The position numbers were made by a program, and so were the translations under genes. The notes under the pieces are model-generated. The model saw only the letters and a list, made by a program, of their open reading frames with translations. It did not search any database and was not told the origin of the DNA. From assembly GCF_023053635.1 (NCBI RefSeq), contig NC_086185.1, positions 6,357,001-6,421,000 of the forward strand: a stretch of 64,000 nt of DNA, read 5' to 3'. The DNA is from Elgaria multicarinata webbii. Its lineage: Eukaryota > Chordata > Lepidosauria > Squamata > Anguidae. Position 1 is the first letter of the stretch. Each line of letters starts with the position of its first letter. Of the stretch, positions 1-10,905 are shown in pieces.

Positions 1-290
1 ATGACATTGTCTGCTTCCTGTGCATCTTCCACCCCTTCTAGCCTTCTACCCATGACGAAAAAAGACCCCAGCAAGTCCGACTTATTTTTAAAGATGGAAG
101 TTGCCGCTGTCTCCTGCTGTGTGCAAGAGAAGCAGCGCGATCAAAACAGCCCACTGAATGGGTCACGTGGATGTTGTTTACTTCCTCTTCCTTCTCCGTG
201 AGAATGAGGAAGTATTGTGCAACACAAACAGGGGTGGAGCAGCGATGGTAGGAAACCGTGATTTCTCCCGTCTGATGGAGCTCAGGATGA
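1..290 (+). repeat. Repeat X, copy 1 (cut by window edge)
   Basis: Member of an unclassified interspersed family with five copies here. It shares the core AAGATGGAAGTTGCCGCT, then the AAAACAGCCCACTGAATGGG block, then GCGATGGTA. The 5' part lies beyond the window. Confidence 0.8.
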
Positions 291-515
291 TGGCTACCAT
301 TTGGGGTGGCTTTAAATGCGGGGAGGTAGGCATATTCCTGGAGGAGAAGGCTATCTATGGGGACCATCCTGATGCCTCTGTGCTACCTCCAGCATTAGAA
401 GCAGTATGCCTGTGCACACAAGTAGCTGGGGAACATGGGTGGGAGGCTGCTGTTGCACTTGTGTCTGCTTGTGGTTTTCCCATGGGCAGCTGGTTGGCCA
501 CAGTGTGAGCTGCGC
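285..515 (+). mobile_element. CR1/L2-like LINE family B, 3' fragment
   Basis: Contains the family B tail: GGAGGAGAAGGCTA, then GCTACCTCCAG, GGGGAACATGGGTGGGAG and GTTGGCCACAGTGTG. Full copies elsewhere in the window carry the C-terminal end of a non-LTR reverse transcriptase just upstream of this tail. Confidence 0.65.
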
Positions 516-641
516 CTTCTAATCAGTAGCACTAGGAGCACCCAAAATGAAATTTCATGAACTTTGGGTAACTTCCAGCCCACTTTAGCTTCTTATTTCT
601 GGATTTTGGAACTGGTCAGATATTTTTGCCATCCTCATGGA

Positions 642-1087
642 ATCATAGAATAGCAGAGTTGGAAGGGGCCTACAAGGCCATCGAGTCCAACCTCCTGCTC
701 AGTGCAGGAATCCACCCTAAAGCATCCCTGACAGATGGTTGTCCAGCTGCCTCTTGAAGGCCGCTAGTGTGGGAGAGCCCACAGCCTCCCTAGGTGATTG
801 ATTCCATTGTCGTACTGCTCTAACAGTCAGGAAGGTTTTCCTGATGTCCAGCTGGAATCTGGCTTCCTTTAACTTGAGCCCATTATTCTGTGTCCTGCAC
901 TCTGGGAAGATTGAGAAGAGATCCTGGCCCTCCTGTGTGTGACAACCTTTTAAGTATTTGAAGAGTGTTATCATCTCTCCCCTCAATCTTCTCTTCTCCA
1001 GGCTAAACATGCCCAGTTGTTTCAGTCTCTCTTCATAGGGCTTTGTTTCTAGACCCCTGGTCATCCTGGTTGCCCTCCTCTGAACAA
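642..1087 (-). mobile_element. CR1 LINE family A, 3' fragment
   Basis: Starts with CATAGAATAGCAGAGTTGGA on the plus strand, the complement of the CR1 3' end. The minus strand encodes the end of the CR1 reverse transcriptase ORF ([21 protein letters not shown] to [10 protein letters not shown]). The copy is truncated at its 5' end, as usual for CR1. Confidence 0.85.
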
Positions 1088-1099
1088 TGAAACCCAACT

Positions 1100-1680
1100 C
1101 TTGTTATGTACTGCTCTCTGCATGTTCATGTGCAAAATGCTACAGATTCCATTTATGAACCGCACGCAGCTTGAAAATGTGTCCGGCCCTCCGCAAAAGG
1201 GAAAACACACAAAAAGAGGGAAACTGCACTCTTTCGAATCATTTTGGATGAAGCTGACAGGGTGCAACATATTCCAGCTGGAGAGATTAATTGCATCATG
1301 GACAGATAATATCATAAACTGGACCAGAATTACAAAGAGATGCCTGGGAGATTCCAGAAGAATCAGGCTGCACTTTGATGCTTTATCCTGCCCAATCCAA
1401 CCCCGCCGGCAATGAATGTTGCCAGTGTTTTGAAAGAAGCTGGAATTTCAGGGGCTGGAAAGTGCTTTCTCCTGGGTTGCTTTCAAAGCCTGGAATATGC
1501 TCCCTCTGATGTAGCAACTGGTCTCCACTCACTCTGCATTCTAGACCCATGTTTTTAACTTTGCTTTTTAAATTGTTACGGTTCTAAAAATTGTTTGCAA
1601 TTTTTCACTATGTTTTACCAAATTATAGGGGGGTTTTCTGAACTTTTTGGAGGGCTAAGTTTTTCGGTCAGCCGCTGGCA
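1100..1680. other. Opsin intron 1 sequence, nothing further recognised
   Basis: No repeat or exon was recognised. I looked on the minus strand for the next opsin exon, expected to encode the TM3 end and a Glu-Arg-Tyr motif, and did not find it. Confidence 0.5.
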
Positions 1681-1723
1681 GTGAGCAAAGTGATCAGCAA
1701 GCTGCTGGAGTTATGGAACCTAC

Positions 1724-2096
1724 CAAAGAGGGAGTTGGCAAAGCCGTACCACTCGCAGCCTGCAGGGCCCAGGAGCCAACGGCCACGCAGGCTGGCGGCG
1801 AAGCTGAAGGGCGTTCCAAAGATGCAGACCAGGAGGTCGCTGAGGCTGATGTTGAGCAGGATCAGGTTGATGGGCGTCCGGATGGCCTGGAACCTGACGA
1901 AGATCAGCACCACCACGAGGTTGCTGAGGCTGCCCAGGAGCAAGATGGCGCCCAGGCACACAGTCACTGCCAGGTGTTCCGCCTGTCCCAAGCTCAACAC
2001 AGCCGAGGCCTGCAGAGGGGGTCTGTCGAAGCTCAGGTTGCCAGCAGAGCTCTGGTTAGAGAGCAGGAGGCTCCGGTTGTCCAGCCCCAGGCTCAT
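1724..2096 (-). CDS. TMT/encephalopsin-type opsin, first coding exon (gene continues past left edge)
   Basis: First coding exon of a non-visual opsin, a retinal-binding GPCR of the encephalopsin/TMT group. It encodes 124 residues plus one base. Visible parts are three N-glycosylation sequons near the start (N7, N14, N20), TM1 with a conserved Asn (GSLSN), the intracellular RTPINL turn, TM2 with LSDLLV (the conserved Asp), and the start of TM3 with disulfide Cys114 in GCEWYGFANSLFG. The residue three after that Cys, where visual opsins carry the Glu113 counterion, is Tyr117, as I recall for TMT opsins; OPN3 has Asp there. The exon ends TTTG|GTAGG in phase 1, at the same LFG position I recall for the OPN3/TMT exon 1 boundary. 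I chose the ATG at 2096 (context GCCATGA). An in-frame ATG at 2174 has a poor context and would add 26 unlike residues. No further exon was seen in 1-1680, so the rest must lie outside. Opsin identity is firm; TMT rather than OPN3 is likely. Confidence 0.85.
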
Positions 2097-2199
2097 GGCG
2101 CCGACACACCAGAACCCCTTCCAAGCCGTAGGCCTCGGCTCAGGGATTTGGCCCGGCCATGGGCCTTTATGCATGCAGCACGCTTGGCCTTTACGCCTA

Positions 2200-3420
2200 A
2201 GAGCCGGTGCTGCGGCAAGCCTGGCTTCTCTCCGGGATTACGTGCGAGCTACTGGTCAAATGTGCCGGAGAAGGTGGCACAGCAGCCTGCACCCAGCCCA
2301 GCTCTTGGCCCAGGTGGGGTCAGTCCCTCTCCTGACCCTCTCCGAGGGCCAAACCAAGCAATCCCTTTATGGAATGCGCAGACTGAGGACTCTGCTCCAG
2401 CAGCCCCGTGCCCAGCCCGGCTCCTGGGGGACATGGAGCCCGTGCGTTCTTGGGGCGCGCGGTGGGGTCTGTCGGCGTTTCGCACGGTCCCTTCCCTGGT
2501 CTTGAGTCGGGGAAGGAGGTAACTGCTGCGCGCTCGCGGGCTGGGAAGCCTTCGGCGGAGAAGCAGGGAAAAGTCGGGCCCCGATCGTCCCCCCCCCCCC
2601 CCGACCTTCGACGGAAGGAAAAAGCGCTGCAACTTTGCGCCCCTTCCCGCGGTGCGCGCACGCCTCCGACTTCACGCTCCGTCTGATGGCGCGGCGCCGC
2701 CTTCCTTCCGCGCTCCTCGCTGCATCTGCATCAGCCTCCCCCCGTCCAGGACAGGCGGGAGCGCTCCGCTTCTCGCGCCTGGGAAAAGGAAGCCGCGCCG
2801 GGAAGGCGCCCGGCAGTCCGTGGCGAGCCCAAGCGCGCCGCGCGCCTTCCCCGACAGCCTCTCCAGAAGCGGCGCCTCTCCGTGCGCTTTTGCCTGGCGG
2901 TCCGAGGGGCCGGTCCGAGGGGCTGCCTGGCCCCGGTCCGAGGGGCCGAGCGCGGCGGGGCGCAGAGGCCGCCTTTCGCGGTGAACTCTGCGCCTCGCAG
3001 CTCAAAGGGGCGCCGGTTTGGAGAGGGGCGCTTGGGCGCGGCGGCTTTTATGCCGGCGCTGCCGCCGCCTCTGAGCGGTCCAGACCAGCGAGGGAGGAGA
3101 GGAAGGCGGCGGCGGCGGCGGGGGGGGGGGGAGAGGAGGGACTCGCCTCCTGCCCCAAGGGAGGGCCCAGGGGTCTCTGTCCACCGTCCTGCGCCGCCTC
3201 CACCTCCGCCACTTGGCCAGCAGCGATCTGTGGGGGAAGAAACGGGGACCGAAGGAGACGGGGAGTGGAGGAAGCGGGCAGGAAAAAGTGCAAGCCCCTT
3301 TCCCTTCAGACCGGTGCTCCGGGCCACCCAAGGAAACCGACTGGCAGCTGAGCAGGGGCCAGAACGCCGTGGCAGAGCAGATGGTGGCGGGGATCTTTCT
3401 TTCCCCCTCCTGGCGGTATT
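2200..3420. promoter_or_regulatory. CpG-rich island upstream of the opsin exon
   Basis: About 1.2 kb of very GC- and CpG-rich sequence begins just upstream of the opsin start, in marked contrast with the AT-rich flanks. It contains a poly-C run near 2590, a poly-G run near 3120 and GCC/GGC-rich tracts. Long open frames on both strands here are a by-product of the GC content and resemble no known protein. It probably holds the opsin promoter and 5' UTR, and could also serve a transcript on the plus strand. Confidence 0.6.
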
Positions 3421-3695
3421 TCAAGATGGGCACGAAGGGCTTTGCCAGCTCATGCTGTCTTTTACTGATTCAGGAATTCCCTGGCTATTATTAAGCAGGT
3501 TTTAATTATGACTGCTTTCTGGACGTTGATGTGGATGTATTTTGGTAGGCCCAGTCTCTGAAGGCTCCCTGCATAGTTTTTTGATGAGATGCCAGTGACT
3601 GGTGTGACTAACGGAATAATTGTGATCTTTTCCTGTTGCCATAGCTCTTTGACTTCCATGGCCAGTGGTGTATATTGTTCTCTCTTTTCCTCTTC

Positions 3696-3696
<1 letters not shown>

Positions 3697-3744
<48 letters not shown>
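3697..3744. repeat. (ATT)n microsatellite
   Basis: Sixteen or so perfect ATT units. Confidence 0.95.
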
Positions 3745-3746
<2 letters not shown>

Positions 3747-3749
3747 AGC

Positions 3750-3895
3750 ATGTTTTGCATTCCAGGTTCCATCCCGGGCATCTCCAGGTAGAGCTAGGCA
3801 TGAATCTTACCTGAAGCTTTGGATGGCTGCTGCCAGCCAGTGTTTACCAGATGGACCAATGATGTGAGTGAGCAGCAGGCACCTTCCTAGGTCCC
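3750..3895 (+). mobile_element. tRNA-derived SINE type B, partial
   Basis: Carries GGTTCCATCCCGGGCATCTC (B-box type), CTGCTGCCAGCCAGTGT and AGATGGACCAATGATGTG, the landmarks shared with better copies at 10600 and 28140. The 5' end is missing and an ATT array abuts it. Confidence 0.6.
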
Positions 3896-4227
3896 CATTT
3901 CCCCTTAAATAAAAGGAAGTTCTGCTACACCCAACCTATAAACTGGTTTGTGGAATTGCTGTGCCTGAAAACGTGGCCACAGCAGAGCAGCACTGCAGAA
4001 TCCCCCCGGCCAAGCCGGAGTCCCCAACTCAGCCCGTGAAGCCTCCAGGGGTTTCTTCAGGGCAGGGAGGCACTGAATCCTTTTTCCACCCGAGGGCCCC
4101 GGAGAAGCTCTTGGGGGCCACATTCCAGTGTTGGGCGGAGCTAGAGGCAAAAGAGGTGGAGCCAAAATAATAGCATCTTTTCGCTTAAAGCTCTTACTGC
4201 CAACAACCAGGCCTTATGGGAGGCATT

Positions 4228-4602
4228 TCATAGAATCACAGAATAGCAGAGTTGGAAGGGGCCTACAAGGCCATCGAGTCCAACCCCCTGCTCAATGCAG
4301 GAATCCACCCTAAAGCATCCCTGACAGGTGGCTGTCCAGCTGCCTCTTGAAGGCCTCTAGTGTGGGAGAGCCCACAACCTCCCTAGGTAACTGGTTCCAT
4401 TGCCGTACTGCTCTAACAGTCAGAAAGTTTTTCCTGATGTCCAGCTGGAATCTGGCTTCCTTTAACTTGAGCCTGTTATTCCGTGCCCTGCACCCTGGGA
4501 AGATTGAGAAGAGATCCTGGCCCTTCTCTGTGTGACAACCTTTTAAGTATTTGAAGAGTGCTATCATGTCTCCCCTCAATCTTCTCTTCTCCAGGCTAAA
4601 CA
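4228..4602 (-). mobile_element. CR1 LINE family A, 3' fragment
   Basis: Same structure as the copy at 642. The minus strand encodes [21 protein letters not shown] to DSHLSGML in one open frame, so the copy is fairly young. Confidence 0.85.
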
Positions 4603-4796
4603 TTTCAACCTTTTAGAGTAGGGAGGAATTGCAGAGAAGCTGTGAAGCCACCAAACAGGTTGGTGGTTAGGGGTTGGACCAGGGAAGTGAGCGTGGCCAT
4701 CTAGGGAATCCCAGAGGGTTTCCCAGACAGGCCAGATCGGAACATACACACACCACCAGGAAAATAGCAGGATTGCAAACTGGGAGACTCAGAGCT

Positions 4797-5113
4797 CCAT
4801 CAAACGAGCATTTTATTGCATGCTCATTGCTGGGCACTCTGGGATTTGGTTGTCTACCTTCTATGTGCCTCCCAGCCCTTCTAGCCTTTTTCACGCCACA
4901 AAAAAGCACACCCCAGTAAGCCTGACTTATTTTTAAAGATGGAAGTTGCCGCTATTTCCTGCTGTGTGCAGGAGAAGCAGCGGGACCAAAACAGCCCACT
5001 GAATGGGCCATGTGCAGATTGTTTACTTCCTCTTTCAAAAGAGGAAATAATGAGAGACAAACGCGCAGGCAGAGAAGTGATGGTAAGCAAACAATTTTCC
5101 TTCGTGTGATGGA
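4797..5113 (+). repeat. Repeat X, copy 2
   Basis: Near-complete copy from GAGCATTTTATTGCATGCTC to GTGATGGTAAGCAAACA, with TTTCAAAAGAGGAAATAATGAG inside. Same orientation as the other copies. Confidence 0.8.
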
Positions 5114-5321
5114 AAGGCAGCCTGTGACGAGCAGCTGCTGACGCTCAGCTGGTTTCAAAGTCCAAGTGCACCCAATTCAAGAACAATTAAAGGCCTGATC
5201 CAGCCAAAAGTGAGCCCTTTTTAAGATTCATTTATTTTAATAGGGAAAGATTCCATGAAGTCAATGGATTTTTTAAGGCAGCAGTCCTATGCACACTTCT
5301 CTGGGAATGAGTCCCATTGAG

Positions 5322-5457
5322 TCTAGGACAGCCTTCCTCAACCTGGGGTGCTCCAGATGTGTTGGACTGCATCTCCCAGAATGCCCCAGCCAGCTGGCTG
5401 GGGCATTGTAGTCCAACACATCTGGAGTGCCCCAGGTTGAGGAAGGCTGGTCTAGGA
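5322..5457. mobile_element. Foldback MITE (AGCCTTCCTCAACCTGG family)
   Basis: Near-perfect palindrome. CAGCCTTCCTCAACCTGGGG and the GTTGGACT block on the left are mirrored by AGTCCAACACATCTGG and AGGTTGAGGAAGGCTG on the right. Related copies are at 31790, 35657 and 63350. Confidence 0.7.
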
Positions 5458-5459
5458 GC

Positions 5460-6028
5460 ACATAGTGCCAAGCAGACATGTATAGGATTGTGCTGTAAAA
5501 GTGCATGGTTTTTGGCTAGAGGTTGCCCTGAGCACTTGCTTTTGGAGGTCCAAAGCAAAAACAAACAAACAAAAAGTCTTGCTAGAAGAATTACAAAGCA
5601 AAAAGTTGGGCTCATTCTTTGTACGCTTGTATCTCAGAGAGATTAACAATGGGCACCTTTTGTGCTAGTTTTCTGAGCAATGAGTAACTTCTGGACACAT
5701 TTTCTGAGCAAGAAGCTATTAACCAGACATCGTGAGGTCACAAAATACTTTTATAGGTACCCCTTCTTGCTCACGCCCAATAACGTCTTTTGTTTGCTTT
5801 TAAGTTGCCTCTAGTGGCTACTGCAGCAGAGGATGCCAAGGATCACCTTGGTTTGCCGCAGCGTTCGTATCACTGCTTCCCCACAGAGAGGCAATCTAAG
5901 CAAGACCAGACCCTTGAGAATCGCCATAAAAGTCAAAGCCACCTGCCAGTCCAACCACTGAGCCCTTGGGGGCCTGTTTTAGTCTCTCAGAATAGCCTTT
6001 GTCACCAGGGGACCTTTCATGGCTGCCT
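5460..6028. other. Intergenic, no feature recognised
   Basis: No gene, RNA or classified repeat seen between the foldback MITE and the LINE nest. Confidence 0.4.
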
Positions 6029-6029
6029 C

Positions 6030-6655
6030 TGAATACCAGTTGCTGGGGAACGGCAATGGAAGAGGGGTATTGCCCTCATGTCCTGGTTATACAGGCTTCT
6101 CAGGGGCATCTGCTTGGCCACAGTGAGAAGAGAATGCTGGACTAGATATCATAGAATCATAGAATCATAGAATAGCAGAGTTGGAAGGGGCCTACAAGGC
6201 CATCGAGTCCAACCCCCTGCTCAATGCAGGAATCCACCCTAAAGCATCCCTGACAGATGGTTGCCCAGCTGCCTCTTGAAGGCCTCTAGTGTGGGAGAGC
6301 CCACAACCTCCCTAGGTCACTGGTTCCATTGCCGTACTGCTCTAACAGTCAAGAAGTTTTTCCTGATGTCCAGCTGGAACCTGGCTTCCTTTAACTTGAG
6401 TCCATTATTCCGTGTCCTGCACTCTGGGAGGATCAAGAAGAGATCCTGGCCCTCCTCTGTGTGACCACCTTTAGAGTCTTTGAAGAGTGCTCTCACGTCT
6501 CCCCTCAGCCTTCTCTTCTCCAGGCTAAACCTGCCCAGTTCTTTCAGTCTCTCTTCATAGGGCTTCATTTCCAGGCCCCTGGTCATCCTGGCTGCCCTCC
6601 TCTGAACACGCTCCTTTGGTCTGATCCAGCAGGGCTCTTCTCATGCCCTTCTGTT
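6030..6655. mobile_element. CR1 family B copy interrupted by a CR1 family A insertion
   Basis: Family B (plus orientation) runs 6030-6147 up to GCTGGACTAGAT and resumes at 6613 with TTTGGTCTGATCCAGCAGGG. Family A (minus orientation) fills 6148-6612, starting with three CATAGAATCA-type units and encoding the usual reverse transcriptase C-terminus. Confidence 0.75.
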
Positions 6656-6784
6656 GTTTTCTACCTGTCCTTCTGAGACGGGGCGCCCACTGGAGACACA
6701 CCAACAAATCTCCACTTGATTTCCTTACAGAAAGTTGTACAGCAGCTGCAGTTCACCGTTGAAGAAGATGACTGTAAAGGATGT

Positions 6785-7673
6785 CAGGGTCTACCTGATA
6801 GCCCTGCAAGGTAGGCTCCTGGACCAAACATCCTGCACTCCCAGGCAACCCACCTCCCCAACTTTGTCCACAACCGGGACGAGCTGGATGTTCAAGGAAT
6901 AAAACACAAACACACATTTAGGGACCAAAGCAACTTTATTACCATCACTAAAACTAGCACGTAGGGCCTTGGTCAGTAAAAGCCTCTTAAAAGGGAAAGG
7001 GGAAAGGGAGTTGGGAAAAAGGGAGTGAGGTAGAGCGGTGAGGAAAAGTTCTAGCATCAAGCTATTACCCCAATAAACAGTCAAACAACCCCACACCCAG
7101 CCGCAACGGCGGCTGACCTTCTCCAAGATACCCACACACGTTAAAACACAAAAAAGCCTTTCTAACTCCGAGCAAACACACACACCTTTGGTTGCCTCGG
7201 ACCTGATCTTCCCACTTGACATACGCACGATCCACCAAGGAAGATGGAGGACCTTCTTCATGGGGCTTGTTATCTTTGGCCCCCAAGTCCCATGACCCTT
7301 GTTAACCAACCGGTGCCCTTCCCAGGCTTCTGACGACCCCTCCCCACTGGGATGGGACCCACCTCCTTTTCCCACAGCTGAAACAACTGAGCTCCCAGCC
7401 ACCCTGATAACCTCCAGGTGCTGTGGTGGGACTTGCACAGGCTCTTGGCCATCAGCCACCAGCTCTCTCCCTCGCACCCGAGCCTGGCACAGCAGATATT
7501 CAACACAATAGAGCATACATAGAAGGCAGACATCAAAGTCACATAGCAACAACTCAGAGACTTGCTCCCCTGTCCTTCACAATGACCCAAGAATCTCACT
7601 TGCATTTTCGCTTCCTGGTGCCGCCCATGTTGAGGGCCACCCACACAGAAAGAGGTGCACCTAAAGGTCTACC
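6785..7673 (-). repeat. Unclassified ~890 bp segment bounded by a 10-base direct repeat
   Basis: GGTCTACCTG occurs at the left (about 6788) and right (about 7668) ends. The minus strand holds a 253-codon open frame with no family I recognise, and an AATAAAG on the minus strand near 6950. A solo LTR or other mobile element is possible. The ends do not settle it, so no function is assigned to the frame. Confidence 0.3.
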
Positions 7674-7749
7674 TGCCCAGCACACAGCAAATACACAACA
7701 AAACAGCACTTTGTGGCAGGCAAACTGGCAACATATAGATAGTAAGACT

Positions 7750-7910
7750 ATATGCCCCAGTTGCTGGGAAGCATGGGTGAGACGGTGCTGTTGTGCTGTG
7801 TCCTGCTTTGTTGGTTCCTTGCCGACAGCTGGTTGGCCACAGTGTGTACAGAGTGCTAGACTAGATGGACCCTCGGTCTGATCCAGTGTGGCACGTTGAT
7901 GCTGTTTAGA
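7750..7910 (+). mobile_element. CR1/L2-like LINE family B, 3' fragment
   Basis: Tail landmarks CCAGTTGCTGGGAAGCATGG, GCTGGTTGGCCACAGTGTG and ACTAGATGGACCCTCGGTCT. Confidence 0.65.
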
Positions 7911-8924
7911 GCGATGCTTCCCTCCTCTGGCACAGAATAACCCTGGGGCAGTCCTCAGTGGCTTGGAATAAGCAGGCCATTCCTGTGGCCAGGGGATCCT
8001 CTTTCTCTGGCTCCAGAATTCGCTCCAATTGATCTGCATGTGCAGCTCCTCTGGCTTCGCATGCAGTCGAAACCCGGGGAAGAGGGAAATCACCAGAGGG
8101 CTGAGCTGAACATCAGACAATGCATTTCATCCACACCTAATTGGGGAGGGGATGGAACAAAAACCACGTCACTTCATGCAAGGCTTGGTCAGCTTCATCA
8201 TAGATGCACATCTTTGCCACAAGGGGCAGGATCCTGGCAGAAGTCCACAGGATAAGGAGATCGTCTGCTTTTAGAGTAACACACAGATTCCTTTCCCCTT
8301 GCTAGCAGCTCAGTTGCTGCCTGTGCCGACCAGGGCTGTGCACGGCCTCCCCGATTCGACTCGGGGCTTCCAAATCAGCCCCAATTCGAGTCAGGGTGCC
8401 TCGGCATTGCCCCAGCCCACTCCAGATTTGGTTCCAAATCTGAAGCAGGGTGCATTTCAGCCTTTTAGAATGGGAGGGAAAATCTGCACAGGAAATCACC
8501 CATCAATTGGTGATGAAGGGGCGTGGGCATTTCGAAAACTGCAGAGGGCTGGATTTAGCCCTGGGACTGAGCTGTTGCACCCCTAACTTATAGCAGCAAT
8601 GTAGACATACTGGAAATAAAAAAAGCCAGTGCTGTGTCCACACTTGGACAAATGGCAGAAAGGCAGGCATAGAAAAAACAAACAGCCACAAGGTCGCCCT
8701 GCAATGTGACAAAAACAAAACCATTTACCGTGGCCCACATTTAGTGGATGAAAGGCCCCTTTGCCAGATGTATGAAGTAGCCTAGGAAGTCAGTGGGCAC
8801 ACAGGGTGCAATTTATTTAAGAAGTTACATGCATGAGCACTGTACAAGCATTGATAAGAAAAGAGTCCTCCAGCTCGGTCAATGTACAATGTCAGAGACA
8901 TTTGAAGGAAACAATGAAAGAGAC
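7911..8924. other. Intergenic, no firm feature
   Basis: 8331-8590 has the look of a degenerate DNA element (starts CAGGGCTGTGCACGG), but I could not confirm inverted ends or a target duplication. Nothing else was recognised. Confidence 0.35.
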
Positions 8925-9340
8925 ATTTTTCTCCCTCTGCCGTAATACAATACCTAAGGTCATCCCATGAAGCTGATTGGTGGGAGATACAGGACTGGGG
9001 AAGGACTTCTTCACACAGCACAGAGTTAACCTATGAATTCACTTCCACAAGATGGCCACCAATTTGGATGGCTTTAAAAGGGGGTTGGATAAAATTCCTG
9101 GAGGAGAAGGCTACCAAGGGCTACTGGCACTGATGGTTGTGTGCTATCTCCAGTATTCAAGGCATTAAGCCAATGTGCACCAGTTGCTGGGGAACATGGA
9201 AGGGAGGGTGCTGTTGCACTAATTCCCTGCTTGTGGGTTCCTGGTTGACAGATGGTTAGGCACTGTGTGAACAGAGTGCTGGACTAGATGGACCCTTGGT
9301 CTGATCCAGCAGGGCTTTTTTATGTTGCTATGATACAAAA
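8925..9340 (+). mobile_element. CR1/L2-like LINE family B, longer 3' fragment
   Basis: Covers the decayed reverse transcriptase end (CTTCTTCACACAGCACAGAG, GGATGGCTTTAAAAGGGGGT) and the full tail to TCTGATCCAGCAGGGC and TATGTT. Confidence 0.7.
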
Positions 9341-10595
9341 GAGGAAGGAACAAAAAAACCCACAATATTCCAAGCACATCCACTTGTGTGGCCCATCACA
9401 AGTGGCGAACAGGAATTAGTACTTTGTAGCTCACCTGGCGATCCCAATGCATAACACCAAAGAGGTCTTGGACGGCAACACTATGGTAGAGTTTTTTTTA
9501 AATTCTTCATCTATGGTCATCCACCTTTCTCTAGAAAGGTAATGGCAGCATATGAGGTTCTCCTTCTATTTTACCCCCACAACAGCCCTGCAAGGTAGGT
9601 GTAAGGCAGCTACCAAACCAAGGATTTTGGTAGTAGAATCCAGACACCTTAGTCTTTGCCACCGGGGAAGCTTTCAAGTAGAAGTGAAACGTTATCCTGA
9701 TCTTTGCTGCACTGTAGCAACTCCCAGAAGATGGCCAGAGAGGGGTACTGCAGCTCATCAGTCCAGATAGACCAGGAAATCTGTGGAGTCAATAGGCGCC
9801 TGGCTGGCCTTATATACCCTTTGCTTTAAGCCTGGTCCCTCAATCTGAGCTCAGTTCCTCAGATGGAGTAGCTGCTGTACACCAACCTGGTAATCTCCAG
9901 GCTACTTTTTTCTCCAGTGCTAGAGCCAAAACTACACCAAGGCAGTCTGAATTCTAGGTACCGCAATATGCATTACAAGGGCATTAGTTCTTCCATTAGG
10001 TTTGGCTCTTCAGCACGCTTGCCAAAGAGATTGGCCACCATTGCTTTAAATGCAAGATATCATGCTTCAGAAAGAAGAATGCTGATGAAGCAATGAATGG
10101 ATTCCCACTAAATTCTTATACCGGCGTTTATCCAAGATTTAAATCACAGAACTTGGTGGCTGCTGCCTCTTATCTGATAAGAGTTGGCTTTACAACAGTT
10201 CCAGATTGTAACTTTGGGGAGGAATGGAAACAATTTATATATACCGGCAACACCAGATGGTGGCTGTTCAATGTAATATAACATTTTGTCAAGACTTCCG
10301 GAGTGAGAGAGAAATATATGGAGCCCAGGGGAACGAAAACACCATGAGCAAGTGTGATAGCGCCTCAGTGTCCCAGGGAGACATGTCAAGGTCGTTGTGT
10401 GTGTTTTTCCCACTCTAGGGAAAACCATAGAAATGCCATTTTCTGCTAAACTGGGGGAGGAAGAAAGATCTGATTAACCTCTCTTGAACATCTCTTAGCA
10501 AAGCAGAGCTGGAAAGAAACAACAGAGATTTCTGTAATTCAAAAACAACTCTAGGTTCTGGAAACAGAAATCCCAGATTCGAATACAAATCAGGC
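9341..10595. other. Intergenic; weak SINE remnant near 9555-9690
   Basis: CCACAACAGCCCTGCAAGGTAG near 9575 resembles the SINE type A body on the minus strand but is strongly decayed. No gene recognised. Confidence 0.35.
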
Positions 10596-10599
10596 AGCA

Positions 10600-10775
10600 T
10601 TGGATGTATGCAGAATGTTTGCCTTCTGACATTACAGACAGAAGGTTCCTGGTTTGATCCCCAGCATCTCCAACAGGAAAAAAAAACTGCTGAAACCCTG
10701 GAGAGTCTCTGCTGCCAGTCAGTGTTGGCAATACTGGGCTAATGGACCAATAGTCTGGCTCAGTTCCTATGTTCC
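10600..10775 (+). mobile_element. tRNA-derived SINE type B
   Basis: GGTTCCTGGTTTGATCCCCA (B box), GAAACCCTGGAGAGTCTCTG, GCTGCCAGTCAGTGTTGGCA and GGCTCAGTTCCTATGTTCC mark a fairly complete copy. Confidence 0.65.
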
Positions 10776-10905
10776 GAAGGCTACAACCTTGTGGCTGTTT
10801 AGATAGAAAAACGTCCCAGCATGCCATACTGGCTGGGGCATGCTGGGAGTTGTAGAACTCCCGCCCCCTGTCTAAACAGCAGCTGGATTGCAGCCTAAAT
10901 GCACT
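10776..10905. mobile_element. Foldback MITE (TCCCAGCATGCC family)
   Basis: Arms with CAGCATGCCATACTGGCTGG and GGCATGCTGGGAGTTGTAG inside GTTTAGA...TCTAAAC arms. Related copies are at 19079, 30301 and 32646. Confidence 0.6.

Noticed and set aside
1681-2522. Long plus-strand frames (274 and 269 codons) over the opsin exon
   Set aside because: They are antisense shadows of the real opsin coding exon, which has splice and domain support.
2249-3505. Several 80-270 codon open frames on both strands in the GC-rich region
   Set aside because: They overlap on both strands, are rich in Arg, Pro, Gly and Ala, and match no known protein. Stop codons are simply rare in CpG-island DNA.
3502-3867. Poly-Ile and poly-Asn frames
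   Set aside because: Translation of the (ATT)n microsatellite.
8331-8590. Possible hAT element starting CAGGGCTGTGCACGG
   Set aside because: The right end does not give a convincing inverted repeat and no target duplication was found.
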